Below are positions 54,535 to 62,693 of a stretch of 64,000 nt of DNA, in pieces. Origin of the DNA: JBGSYN01 sp041750975 (GTDB taxonomy: Bacteria > Pseudomonadota > Alphaproteobacteria > Geminicoccales > Geminicoccaceae); assembly GCA_041750975.1 (NCBI GenBank), contig JBGSYN010000009.1, positions 102,797 to 166,796 on the forward strand. Direction: 5' to 3'. The translations under genes were made by a program, and so were the position numbers. A model generated the notes under the pieces. That model saw nothing but the letters and a program-made list of their open reading frames with translations, did not search any database and was not told the origin of the DNA. Every line of letters starts with the position of its first letter. Positions within the stretch are counted from its first letter, which is position 1.

Positions 54535-54771
54535 CGCGTCACCTCCTGACACCCACTGAATCATTAAACCTCAACTCACGCTACGTTAATGTGGGTGTCC
54601 GGCTGGCTGTTTCGATTCGGCTCATCCGGCCCCTGCTCGATCTCCGGCATTTGCTCTTGTTCAACGGGCTGAAACGACTCCGGCAGCCTTTGCTGCGCCG
54701 CCGGCGGCGTCCCGATTAAGCATCTCCCAGGTAGAGGGCGAGGGGGTTAGTCCCTTTCGTAAAACCCTTCC
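54535..54771. other. intergenic remnant region with inverted repeat and gene fragment
   Basis: A 9-base perfect inverted repeat, GACACCCAC (54548-54556) and GTGGGTGTC (54591-54599), brackets the leader of the transposase gene. On the minus strand a frame without a start, open from about 54730 to a stop at 54581, reads as a Pro/Gln/Glu-rich tail ending SRTPTLT. It looks like the end of a broken gene but is not recognised. Nothing else is seen. Confidence 0.4.
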
Positions 54772-55941
54772 TCAACTATAGGGGTCGGCGGCGTCTCTGA
54801 GGCCGTCGCCCATGAAGTTGAAGGCGAGGACGACGATGATGACCGGGACGACGGGGAACATCAGCCAGGGATAAAGCGAGATGACGTTGACGTTCTGGGC
54901 GTCGTTGAGGAGGACACCCCAGGATGTCATGGGTGCCCTGACCCCGAGACCAAGAAAGGAGAGTGCCGTTTCAGCCAGGATCATGGCCGGGATCGAGAGC
55001 GTGGCCGAGGCGATGAGGTGGCTCATGAAGCTCGGGACTAGATGGCGGCCGATGATGCGTGCGGGCCTCGCACCCATTAGGCGGGCGGCACTGGCAAAAT
55101 CTTCCTCGCGCAGGGCCAGGACCTTGGAGCGGACGGCGCGGGCGAGGCCGGTCCAGTCGACGAGGCCAAGGATGACGGTGATGCCGAAATAGACCCAGAT
55201 GGGATCCCAATAGATCGGGATGGCGGCGCTGAGCGCCATCCAGAGGGGGATTTGCGGAAAGCTTCTGATGACCTCGATCAGACGCTGGATAACGCTGTCG
55301 AGGAAGCCGCCATAGTAGCCGGAGATGCCGCCCAGGGTGATGCCGAAGAAGAAGCTGATCGAGATGCCGACGAGGCCGACGGTCAGGGAAATGCGGGCAC
55401 CCTGGATGATGCGGGAGAAGAGGTCGCGGCCGAGCCGGTCGGTTCCCATCAAAAAGAAGGTGCCGCCTTCGGCAGGACAGACAAGGTGGAAGCGGCTTTC
55501 GATCTGGCCCCAGAATCCATAGGGCTCGCCGAGGCATAGGAAGCGCAGCGGCTGCACGTTCTCGGGGTCCGGGGCGTAGTCGCGTTTCAGCGTGTCCATG
55601 TTAAGGGTCATGGTAAAGCCGTAGACGAAGGGTGCGACGAGCCTGCCTTCATGGAAAATGTGGACGCCTTGCGGCGGCATGTAGATCGCATTGGGATTGC
55701 GCGAGGTATAGTTGTAGGGAGCGATGATCTCGGCGAAGAGCACGCAGACATAGAAGACGATGAGGATCCACATCGAGACCATGGCGAGGCGATGGCGCTT
55801 GAAGCGCCACCACATGAGCTGCCATTGCGAGGCCTCGTAGAAGCGCTGTTGCTCTGGGGTGAGGACCTCGGTCGCGTGCGGATCGAAGGGCTCCTTATCG
55901 ACATAGTGGTCGACATCAGGGTCGACGGCGTGGCGGGTCAT
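54772..55941 (-). CDS. oligopeptide-type ABC transporter permease (OppC family)
   Basis: A 389-residue inner-membrane permease. A cytoplasmic N-terminus of about 55 residues is followed by the first helix, then a periplasmic insert of about 100 residues, then the core with TDRLGRDLFSRI and the ATPase-contact EAA loop ASAARLMGARPARII. The large insert marks a subgroup common in alphaproteobacterial peptide or opine-like systems; the substrate is unknown. The ATG overlaps the OppB-type stop by 4 bases. No ATP-binding subunits follow; the cluster stops at the IS remnant. Confidence 0.92.
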   Translation of the reverse strand: MTRHAVDPDVDHYVDKEPFDPHATEVLTPEQQRFYEASQWQLMWWRFKRHRLAMVSMWILIVFYVCVLFAEIIAPYNYTSRNPNAIYMPPQGVHIFHEGRLVAPFVYGFTMTLNMDTLKRDYAPDPENVQPLRFLCLGEPYGFWGQIESRFHLVCPAEGGTFFLMGTDRLGRDLFSRIIQGARISLTVGLVGISISFFFGITLGGISGYYGGFLDSVIQRLIEVIRSFPQIPLWMALSAAIPIYWDPIWVYFGITVILGLVDWTGLARAVRSKVLALREEDFASAARLMGARPARIIGRHLVPSFMSHLIASATLSIPAMILAETALSFLGLGVRAPMTSWGVLLNDAQNVNVISLYPWLMFPVVPVIIVVLAFNFMGDGLRDAADPYS

Positions 55942-56939
55942 TGCACGCGCCCCCCGCCGAGCCGGATGCGCGGATCGAGCACGGCGAGAAGCAGATCCGA
56001 GACCAGCACGCCGGCGACGACCAGGAGGGCCTCGAGCATCAGGAAGGAGCCCGCGAGGTACATGTCCTGGCTTTGCAGGGCGCGCACGAGGATCGGGCCG
56101 TTGAGCGGCAGAGAGAGAACGATGGCGACCAGTGCGGAGCCCGAGATCATCTCCGGCAAAAGGTTGCCAATATCGGCGATGAAGGGATTGATCGACATCC
56201 GAAGCGGATATTTGAGCAGCGCCCGGTGGCGGTGCATGCCCTTGGCCTTGGCGGTGACGACATAGGGCTTTTGTAGCTCGTCGAGAAGGTTGGCCCGTAG
56301 CCTTCGGATCATGCCCGCAGTGCCCGACGTGCCGATCACGATCACCGGAATCCAAAGATGCTCGAGCACCGAGACGAACTTGCCCCAGTTCATCGGCTGA
56401 TCGATGTACTGTGTGCCGTAGAGGCCGCCGATCGAGGTGCCGAACCAGACATTGGCGAAATAGAGCATCACCAGGGCCAGGAGGAAATTAGGCGTGGCGA
56501 GGCCGAGATAGCCCAACAGCGTCAGGCCGTGATCGCCCCAGCTATATTTGTGGGTCGCCGAATAAATCGCGATCGGGAACGACACGATCCAGGTGAAAAT
56601 GACCGTCGCGAAGGCCACGACGAAGGTCAAAAAGAAGCGGTCGCCGATAACTTCGGTGACGGGGCGGTCATATTCGAACGAGTAGCCGAAATCGCCCTGT
56701 ACGAAACCGGTTATCCAGTTGACGTATTGCAGCCAGAGCGGATCGTCGAGGCCGTATTGTTCCCGCAGATACTGGATCTTCTCGCCCTGGATCGATTCGC
56801 CCTGGGCCTGCATCTCGGCGATCTGGGTGGAGAGGAAATCGCCGGGCGGCAGTTGGATGATGATGAAAGTGAGCGCGCTGATCGCGATCAGCGTCGGAAA
56901 CATCAAAAGGATGCGGCGGAATACGTAATGAAGCAGCAC
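55938..56939 (-). CDS. oligopeptide-type ABC transporter permease (OppB family)
   Basis: A 333-residue permease with about six helices, the N-terminal LHYVFRRILLMFPTL, the conserved YGLDDPLWLQY, and the EAA-type loop VVTAKAKGMHRHRALLKY. The GTG at 56939 has GGGAGG 4 bases upstream and a family-like N-terminus; a GTG 10 codons further up is also in frame. It forms a heterodimeric pore with the OppC-type product. Neither a substrate-binding protein nor ATPases are encoded here, so they must lie elsewhere or be lost. Confidence 0.92.
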   Translation of the reverse strand: MLLHYVFRRILLMFPTLIAISALTFIIIQLPPGDFLSTQIAEMQAQGESIQGEKIQYLREQYGLDDPLWLQYVNWITGFVQGDFGYSFEYDRPVTEVIGDRFFLTFVVAFATVIFTWIVSFPIAIYSATHKYSWGDHGLTLLGYLGLATPNFLLALVMLYFANVWFGTSIGGLYGTQYIDQPMNWGKFVSVLEHLWIPVIVIGTSGTAGMIRRLRANLLDELQKPYVVTAKAKGMHRHRALLKYPLRMSINPFIADIGNLLPEMISGSALVAIVLSLPLNGPILVRALQSQDMYLAGSFLMLEALLVVAGVLVSDLLLAVLDPRIRLGGGRVQ

Positions 56940-57029
56940 GACGCCTCCCTGCTGGTGCCCCCGGCTCACGTCTGGGCTGATCTAAGCAGCAGAGCCCGCA
57001 CAATGAAAGCCCGCCGATGGGCCGCGCGA

Positions 57030-58049
57030 TCAGGCGTGTGCCAGGGCCAGATCGGGGATGATCCTGCGGCAGCAGAGCTGTGACGGCGAGCCGGTCCGCT
57101 TGACCAGAAGCTCGGCCTGGCCGAGGCGGTCGATGGCGTCCGCAAACTCTCTGCAGGACCAGGTTTGAAGCGCTTTCCGCACCTGATCCTTAGTGCGGAA
57201 ATGCAGCGGCGGGCGGGCCTGATCGACGACCTTCTGAAGCGATGTGCCGGCCTCGATTTCGGCCGCCATGCTATAGAGACGCATCAGGAATTTGGCGAGC
57301 GGCCGCAATACGGCAATTGGATTGCTGCCCTCCAGGAACAGGCGGTCGAGTGCAATTGCCGCAGCTTCCGTGTCGCGGCCGAGCACGGCGAAGATCAGAT
57401 CGTCGAGACTGAGCGCGGAGGCATCGCCGACGACGGAGGCGACGTCTTCGAGGCCCAGCTTCGGAGTGTTGGGACCGGCAAATGTCGCGAGCTTTTCGAT
57501 CTCGCGACGGGTGATGCCATGGTCGGAACCCAGATGCTCGTTCAGATAGGCGAGCGCATCGGGCTCGAGCCGCAGCTTTTCCTGCTCGAGCAAGGAGCGG
57601 ATGCTGGAGGCAAGGCCCCGACCCTCCTCGCGGTAGCACGGGATCGCCATGGCGTTCCCGGCGCGCTCGATCATCTTGCGCAGGGGTGTGCCCGGGCCAA
57701 GCTCGCCGGCCTCGATGACGACGAACGCCTCCTGGTCGTCGAGTTCCAGCAGCTGGGCTACGGCTTTATGCGCGATTTCGGCGGATTCCCGCAGGCGTAT
57801 GGCGCGCCGGCCACCCATCAGCGACAAGGCCTGGGCCTCCTCGACCAGCCGGCCCGGATGCTGGCGCAGCATCTCGCCGTCGACATCAGTCGAGAGGAAT
57901 GGATCGGCAGGGTCTGCAATGACCCCGGCAATCAGCCGCTTCGCGCGCTCGCCCACGAGGCCCTGATCCGGTCCATAGAGCAGGACCGTCGGGATCGCGG
58001 GATCGGGCCGCCGGACGAAGCTTTCAATCCTGCCGCCGGTGAGCTTCAT
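57030..58049 (-). CDS. holA: DNA polymerase III delta subunit
   Basis: Clamp-loader subunit that opens the sliding clamp. The 339-residue product has the AAA-like start VLLYGPDQGLVGERAKRL, the conserved helical region around LLEQEKLRL, and C-terminal LHFRTKDQVRKAL. Its ATG overlaps the lptE stop by 4 bases. The leuS-lptE-holA order is standard in alphaproteobacteria. Confidence 0.94.
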   Translation of the reverse strand: MKLTGGRIESFVRRPDPAIPTVLLYGPDQGLVGERAKRLIAGVIADPADPFLSTDVDGEMLRQHPGRLVEEAQALSLMGGRRAIRLRESAEIAHKAVAQLLELDDQEAFVVIEAGELGPGTPLRKMIERAGNAMAIPCYREEGRGLASSIRSLLEQEKLRLEPDALAYLNEHLGSDHGITRREIEKLATFAGPNTPKLGLEDVASVVGDASALSLDDLIFAVLGRDTEAAAIALDRLFLEGSNPIAVLRPLAKFLMRLYSMAAEIEAGTSLQKVVDQARPPLHFRTKDQVRKALQTWSCREFADAIDRLGQAELLVKRTGSPSQLCCRRIIPDLALAHA

Positions 58050-58564
58050 GTCTCCGCGTCGCGGAAATAGACGGCAAGCGAGGTGCGGATGGCGCGGCTG
58101 ACCTCCGCCGAAGCCCGGCGCTGCGCATCACGTCGGGCGACTAGTGTCGCATAGGTATCGTCAATGACGTTATAACTGGCGACCCGCCTGACGGCCGAGC
58201 GGAAGACAATCCGATCGTCGCTCCGGCGCCGCAGCGTGTATTCGGCGGCGACCGTGAGATCGAACCGGCTGATGGTGTCGTCGAGCTGGATCAGGAGCGC
58301 GTTGCTGGTCTCGCGGGTGTTGATATCGAGCGTGAAGTCGTCTGCGACGCTGGAGATGCCGGCGGGATTGAGGTCGTCGATCAGCTGGTTGCGGAGAATG
58401 TGCGCAAGCTCGTTGTTCGAGGTTCTGACCTCGATCGCGGCGAGCTCGTTCTGGACCGGGACATTGTCCACGCCATTCGGCCCGTAGAGCGGCTTGAGCC
58501 AGCAGCCGCCGACCAGGAGGCTGGCTGCCAGCGCTATCGGAAGAGCCAGCCTAGAGAACGACAT
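58046..58564 (-). CDS. lptE: LPS assembly lipoprotein LptE
   Basis: Outer-membrane lipoprotein that plugs the LptD barrel at the last step of LPS export. The 172-residue product has a signal sequence with lipobox LLVGGC (Cys21), then WLKPLYG, the usual family opening. The ATG at 58564 overlaps the leuS 3' end by 14 bases. Together with lptA and lptB 45 kb away it is part of the same export machine; lptC, lptD, lptF and lptG are not in the window. Confidence 0.92.
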   Translation of the reverse strand: MSFSRLALPIALAASLLVGGCWLKPLYGPNGVDNVPVQNELAAIEVRTSNNELAHILRNQLIDDLNPAGISSVADDFTLDINTRETSNALLIQLDDTISRFDLTVAAEYTLRRRSDDRIVFRSAVRRVASYNVIDDTYATLVARRDAQRRASAEVSRAIRTSLAVYFRDAET

Positions 58565-61115
58565 TGACGATCTTGTCGGGCACGACGATGACGCGCCGCG
58601 CCGTCTTGCCGGCCATGGCGCGGACCACACCTTCCTCGGCCAGGGCCGCGGTCTCGATATCCGCCTTGTCGGCGCCTTTGGGCAGGCTGATCTCGCCGCG
58701 CCGCTTGCCATTCACCTGAACCGCAATGGTGACATTGTCCTCCTCGAGCCAGGCGGGATCGAGCTTCGGCCAAGCCGTATCGATCAGCAGCGTGTTGTGG
58801 TCGAGCGCCTGCCATAGCTCTTCGCCGAGATGGGGAGTCACCGGTCCCAGCAGCCGCACCAGCACTTCCAGAGCTTCGCGAACCAGGACCTGGGCTTGCG
58901 CCGAAGCACCCTCATAGTCCTCGATCGCATTCGAAAGCTCGCGGATCAGGGCCACGCATTTGTTGAAGTGCAGCCGCTCGAAGCCGTCGGTGACGTCGCG
59001 GATGCTTTGATGGATGCGGCGTTTCAGCTGGCGGTCCTCGGCCAATTCCAGCGAGGTGGCGACGGCGCCAGGCTCGGCGAGCCCGTCGAGCCGGTTCTGC
59101 ACCAGTCTCCAAGCCCGGTTGATGTAGCGGAACGCCCCATCGATGCCGGCGTCGGTCCACTCCAGATCGCGCTCGGGCGGGCTGTCCGACAGCATGAAGA
59201 GGCGGGCGGTATCGGCGCCGTAGGCCTCGACGATATCCTTCGGATCGACCGTGTTGCGCTTCGATTTGCTCATCTTCTCGATGCGGCCGACTGTGACCGG
59301 CCGGCGGTCGGCCATAGCGACCCAATTGCCCTCATTGTCCGGTGCGACCTCGCCCGGCTCGAGCCAGTTGCCATCCTCGTCCCGAAACGTCTGATGCGTG
59401 ACCATGCCCTGGGTGAAGAGCCCGGCAAACGGCTCGGCGAGGTCGATATGGCCGGTCGCGGTCATGGCGCGCATGAAAAAGCGGGAATAGAGCAGATGCA
59501 GCACGGCGTGCTCGACACCGCCGATATATTGATCGACCGGCAGCCAATAGGATGCTGCTTCCCGAGCGACCGGCGATGTCTCGTCCCGGGGCGAACAGAA
59601 CCGTGCAAAATACCAGGAGCTCTCGACGAAGGTGTCGAAGGTGTCCGTCTCGCGCACGCCCTTTCGGCCATCGGCCAAGGTCACGTATTTCCAGGTGGGG
59701 TGGCGGTCGAGCGGGTTGCCGGACCCGTTGAAATCGACATCGTCCGGCAGGGTCACCGGCAGCTGCTCGCGCGGCACCGGCACGATCGTGCCGTCTTCGA
59801 GATGGATGATCGGGATCGGACAACCCCAATAGCGCTGCCGCGAGGCACCCCAATCGCGCAGCCGGAAAACTGTCTCGGCGGTCCCGACGCCCGTCGCTTC
59901 GAGCCGTTCGATCACCGCCGATTTGGCCCCGGGCACGCTCAACCCATCGAGGAAGTCCGAATTGACGATCCGGCCATCGCCGATATAGGCCTCGTCGCCG
60001 ATCGCAAATTGCGTCGGATCGGCATCGGGCGGCAGCACGACAGGAATTACCGGCCGGCCATATTTCCGGGCAAATTCGAGGTCACGCTGATCGTGCGCCG
60101 GACAACCGAAAATCGCCCCGGTGCCGTAGCCCATCAGTACGAAATTGGCGACATAGACCGGCAGCTCGATGTCGGAGTTGAAAGGATGACGGCAGTGCAG
60201 TCCGGTGTCATAGCCCCGTTTCTCGGCCCGCTCGATCGCCTCCTCGCTGGTGCCGCCCCGCAGGCACTCGGCGGCAAAAATCCGAAGACCTTCATCGCCT
60301 TTGGCCAGTTCGGCCGCCAGGGGATGATCCGGTGCAATCGCCATGAAGCTGGCGCCGAAGAGCGTGTCGGGTCGGGTCGTGAAGACTTCGAGGCGATCGC
60401 TTCTGCCTTCGATCTCGAAACGAATGCGGGCCCCCTCGGATCGACCGATCCAATTCTGCTGCATGGTCCGGACTTTTTCGGGCCATCGGTCGAGCCCCTG
60501 CAGGGCCTCCAGGAGCTCGTCGGCGAATGCCGTGATCCGGAAAAACCATTGCGGCAGCAGGCGGCGCTCGACCTCCGCACCCGAACGCCAGCCACGCCCG
60601 TCGATCACCTGCTCGTTGGCGAGCACAGTCTGGTCGACCGGGTCCCAGTTGACCCAGCTTTTCTTGCGATAGACCAGGCCCTTCTCGAGCATGTCCAGGA
60701 ACATCGCCTGCTCGTGCTTGTAGTAGTCGGGATCGCAGGTTGCGATCTCGCGGTCCCAATCGAGCGTCAGGCCCATCATGTCGAGCTTGTCGCGCATTTC
60801 CTTGATATTTTCGTACGTCCATTTGGCCGGATGGACGCGCTGCTGCATGGCGGCATTCTCGGCAGGAAGGCCGAAGGCATCCCAGCCCATCGGGTGCAGC
60901 ACATTATAGCCTTGCGCCCGCCGGAAGCGGGCGACGACGTCGCCCATCACATAATTGCGGACATGGCCCATATGGAGGCGGCCCGAGGGATAGGGGAACA
61001 TCTCGAGCACGTAATATTTGGGCTTGTCCGGGTTCATCTCGGTCGCAAAGCAGCGGCGCTCCTGCCAAGTGCGCTGCCACCGGGATTCAGCGGCCCGAAA
61101 CGGATACCGTGACAT
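58551..61115 (-). CDS. leuS: leucyl-tRNA synthetase
   Basis: Class I synthetase charging tRNA-Leu. The 854-residue product has the HIGH motif as PYPSGRLHMGH, the CP1 editing domain (about 220-415, with the TTRPDTLFGA region), and KMSKS in EKMSKSKRN. The ATG at 61115 has GAGGAA upstream; a TTG 6 codons earlier is in frame. Heads the leuS-lptE-holA operon, 77 bases after the DUF3576 gene. Confidence 0.98.
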   Translation of the reverse strand: MSRYPFRAAESRWQRTWQERRCFATEMNPDKPKYYVLEMFPYPSGRLHMGHVRNYVMGDVVARFRRAQGYNVLHPMGWDAFGLPAENAAMQQRVHPAKWTYENIKEMRDKLDMMGLTLDWDREIATCDPDYYKHEQAMFLDMLEKGLVYRKKSWVNWDPVDQTVLANEQVIDGRGWRSGAEVERRLLPQWFFRITAFADELLEALQGLDRWPEKVRTMQQNWIGRSEGARIRFEIEGRSDRLEVFTTRPDTLFGASFMAIAPDHPLAAELAKGDEGLRIFAAECLRGGTSEEAIERAEKRGYDTGLHCRHPFNSDIELPVYVANFVLMGYGTGAIFGCPAHDQRDLEFARKYGRPVIPVVLPPDADPTQFAIGDEAYIGDGRIVNSDFLDGLSVPGAKSAVIERLEATGVGTAETVFRLRDWGASRQRYWGCPIPIIHLEDGTIVPVPREQLPVTLPDDVDFNGSGNPLDRHPTWKYVTLADGRKGVRETDTFDTFVESSWYFARFCSPRDETSPVAREAASYWLPVDQYIGGVEHAVLHLLYSRFFMRAMTATGHIDLAEPFAGLFTQGMVTHQTFRDEDGNWLEPGEVAPDNEGNWVAMADRRPVTVGRIEKMSKSKRNTVDPKDIVEAYGADTARLFMLSDSPPERDLEWTDAGIDGAFRYINRAWRLVQNRLDGLAEPGAVATSLELAEDRQLKRRIHQSIRDVTDGFERLHFNKCVALIRELSNAIEDYEGASAQAQVLVREALEVLVRLLGPVTPHLGEELWQALDHNTLLIDTAWPKLDPAWLEEDNVTIAVQVNGKRRGEISLPKGADKADIETAALAEEGVVRAMAGKTARRVIVVPDKIVNVVL

Positions 61116-61192
61116 CGATTCCTCGCTCAACAAATTGGGCCGGCGCTGTCGCTTGGGCCGGTTCTTTGGAAACGTCGACCGGGGTTGAGCGC

Positions 61193-61735
61193 CTAGCTTG
61201 TGGTCTGCACGGAAGCGATGCGCAACTCTCGAGCACGGGTCAAGATACGATCCTCGATGCCGCGGCTGGTTGCCGGATCGGCAGGCGCATCGAGCCAGTC
61301 GCCCTCGTCGCTCCGCACCTGGCGGTAGACGAAAGCCTTGACGCCGTCGGCGCGCAATGTCGTGTCCCTAATGAGGATCTGCACCTTGAGGCGCTCATTC
61401 GGATTTTCGGATGACTGGTACCAATCCGTGATGATCAGTCCGCCGAACGGATCAGCTGAGGCCAGCGGAATGAAATCGACGGTCTCGAGCGATCCCCGCC
61501 ATAGAAACGCATTGACGCCGATGCCCCCGCCGGCCGCTTCTTCATTGGGGTCACGGCGGGTTGAAAAAGTCAGAGTGTCGGGACCGAAAAGTGTCCCGAC
61601 TTCCTGCTGCCGCTCGTAGTCGCGGCGGCTCAATCCGCTGGTCTGCCCTGCAATCGTGTCGCTTGACGGCCTGATTTCCGGGTCGGCACACGCCGTCATC
61701 GCGACGGCCCCGAGCGCCAATACCAAAAATCTCAT
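61193..61735 (-). CDS. DUF3576 family lipoprotein
   Basis: A 180-residue predicted lipoprotein with signal LALGAVAMTAC (Cys16). The mature part carries RDPNEEAAGGGIGVNAFLWR, abbreviated to GGGIGVNAFLWR, and SLETVDFIPLASADPFGGLI-type sequence (key segment ADPFGGLI), diagnostic of DUF3576. Its position directly upstream of leuS is conserved in alphaproteobacteria, but its function is unknown. The frame is open upstream to 61831; the ATG at 61735 gives the lipobox at the right distance. Confidence 0.9.
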   Translation of the reverse strand: MRFLVLALGAVAMTACADPEIRPSSDTIAGQTSGLSRRDYERQQEVGTLFGPDTLTFSTRRDPNEEAAGGGIGVNAFLWRGSLETVDFIPLASADPFGGLIITDWYQSSENPNERLKVQILIRDTTLRADGVKAFVYRQVRSDEGDWLDAPADPATSRGIEDRILTRARELRIASVQTTS

Positions 61736-61842
61736 GCCTCGATGCGAGATTACCGAACTCACAAAAGAACTCCCCTCGAACCATATATCCTGCGCCCGCA
61801 CCATAGCGCTGACAATTCGAGTGGCGAGCAAAAACTCGCGAT

Positions 61843-62517
61843 TTAAAAATCCAGGCGGAGACCGATCCGACCCGCAGTAACCGATTCGTCCCGCTCGTCA
61901 CTGCCGAAGGCGACATTGCTTTCGAGGGTCAACCAGGAAAGGGCCGAAAGGTCGGTCGTGAACATCACGACGTCGGAGCTATCCGATTCGCTGTCGTCGG
62001 TCTGCCCGAAACCCAATTTCGCCGTGATCCGGCCGTAATCGACGCCGGCAGCGATGATGTCCGAAGGCCGGCCCATCAAATCGACGCGGGAATAGCCGCC
62101 CAAGACCCGAAAGCTTTCGAACTCGAGGGCTCCGCCGATCGAGAATCGGTTCTCGGCATCGTCATCCTCGGCAAGTCCGACACTCGTGAAATCGCCGCGA
62201 AGTGCGGCCGGATCGTTGACGCCGGAGCCGATGACGAGACGCTTCGCCGGAATGCGGCTCGTGACTGCGCCGAACATCGAACCGGACTGCCGCGGCGTGA
62301 AATCGAACGAAAGCGTGCCGTCATCCTGCGGCTCACTCGCATGAAACCGGCTAAGATCCGGTCCATCGAATCTCGACGACAGACTTGTGATGGGGGCACC
62401 CTGGTATCCACCGACGACAAGTTCGGCAGATTTCGCGGCGTCGCTCAGCACTGCAAGCGAAACCGTAACCAGCAATCCCGAAACTATTGAGCGGACTACA
62501 GACACAGCTTGAAACAT
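61843..62517 (-). CDS. small outer-membrane beta-barrel protein, porin-like
   Basis: A 224-residue secreted protein with a signal peptide ending near AAKSA (about residue 31). The C-terminal half is made of alternating beta-strands (GVDYGRITAKLGF, WLTLESNVAFG) and it ends in phenylalanine (LRLDF), as outer-membrane barrels do. The length would allow a barrel of about 8-10 strands. It resembles the C-terminal half of alphaproteobacterial porins but is not a clear family member. The ATG at 62517 is preferred over an in-frame TTG at 62547. Confidence 0.65.
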   Translation of the reverse strand: MFQAVSVVRSIVSGLLVTVSLAVLSDAAKSAELVVGGYQGAPITSLSSRFDGPDLSRFHASEPQDDGTLSFDFTPRQSGSMFGAVTSRIPAKRLVIGSGVNDPAALRGDFTSVGLAEDDDAENRFSIGGALEFESFRVLGGYSRVDLMGRPSDIIAAGVDYGRITAKLGFGQTDDSESDSSDVVMFTTDLSALSWLTLESNVAFGSDERDESVTAGRIGLRLDF

Positions 62518-62632
62518 TAACAACCGCCGAAACCTACGCAGCTGCAAAATATGATTATTTACCAGCTAATTCAAGTCGTTCCGCCGAACCACGGAATTGA
62601 AATTCGCGGCGAGCGGCAAATCGGACACAAGT

Positions 62633-62666
62633 AAAAAAGGCGGCGGACCCCGAGGAGCCCGCCGCC
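62633..62666 (-). terminator. Rho-independent terminator after the porin gene
   Basis: On the minus strand, an 8-base GC stem (GGCGGCGG with CCGCCGCC, loop of 12) is followed at once by six T residues. It lies 28 bases past the porin stop and would insulate the smaller barrel gene from porin transcription. Confidence 0.9.
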
Positions 62667-62693
62667 CGATTCGCTCAGATTGAGCGCGTTACA

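Noticed and set aside
54742..54753. GGGGGTTAGTCCC resembles the T-arm of tRNA-Glu (GGGGGTTCGAGTCCC) and could be an attachment-site remnant.
   Set aside because: It needs a 2-base gap and covers only about 12 bases in a GC-rich region; there is no integrase gene nearby.
55942..56355. N-terminal extension of the OppC-type permease.
   Set aside because: The extension is Arg/Pro/His-rich shadow sequence of the OppB-type gene; the ATG at 55941 overlaps the preceding stop by 4 bases and gives a family-like N-terminus.
58830..61112. A 760-codon frame on the plus strand opposite leuS.
   Set aside because: It is antisense to a complete leucyl-tRNA synthetase with intact motifs; long antisense frames are expected in GC-rich genes.
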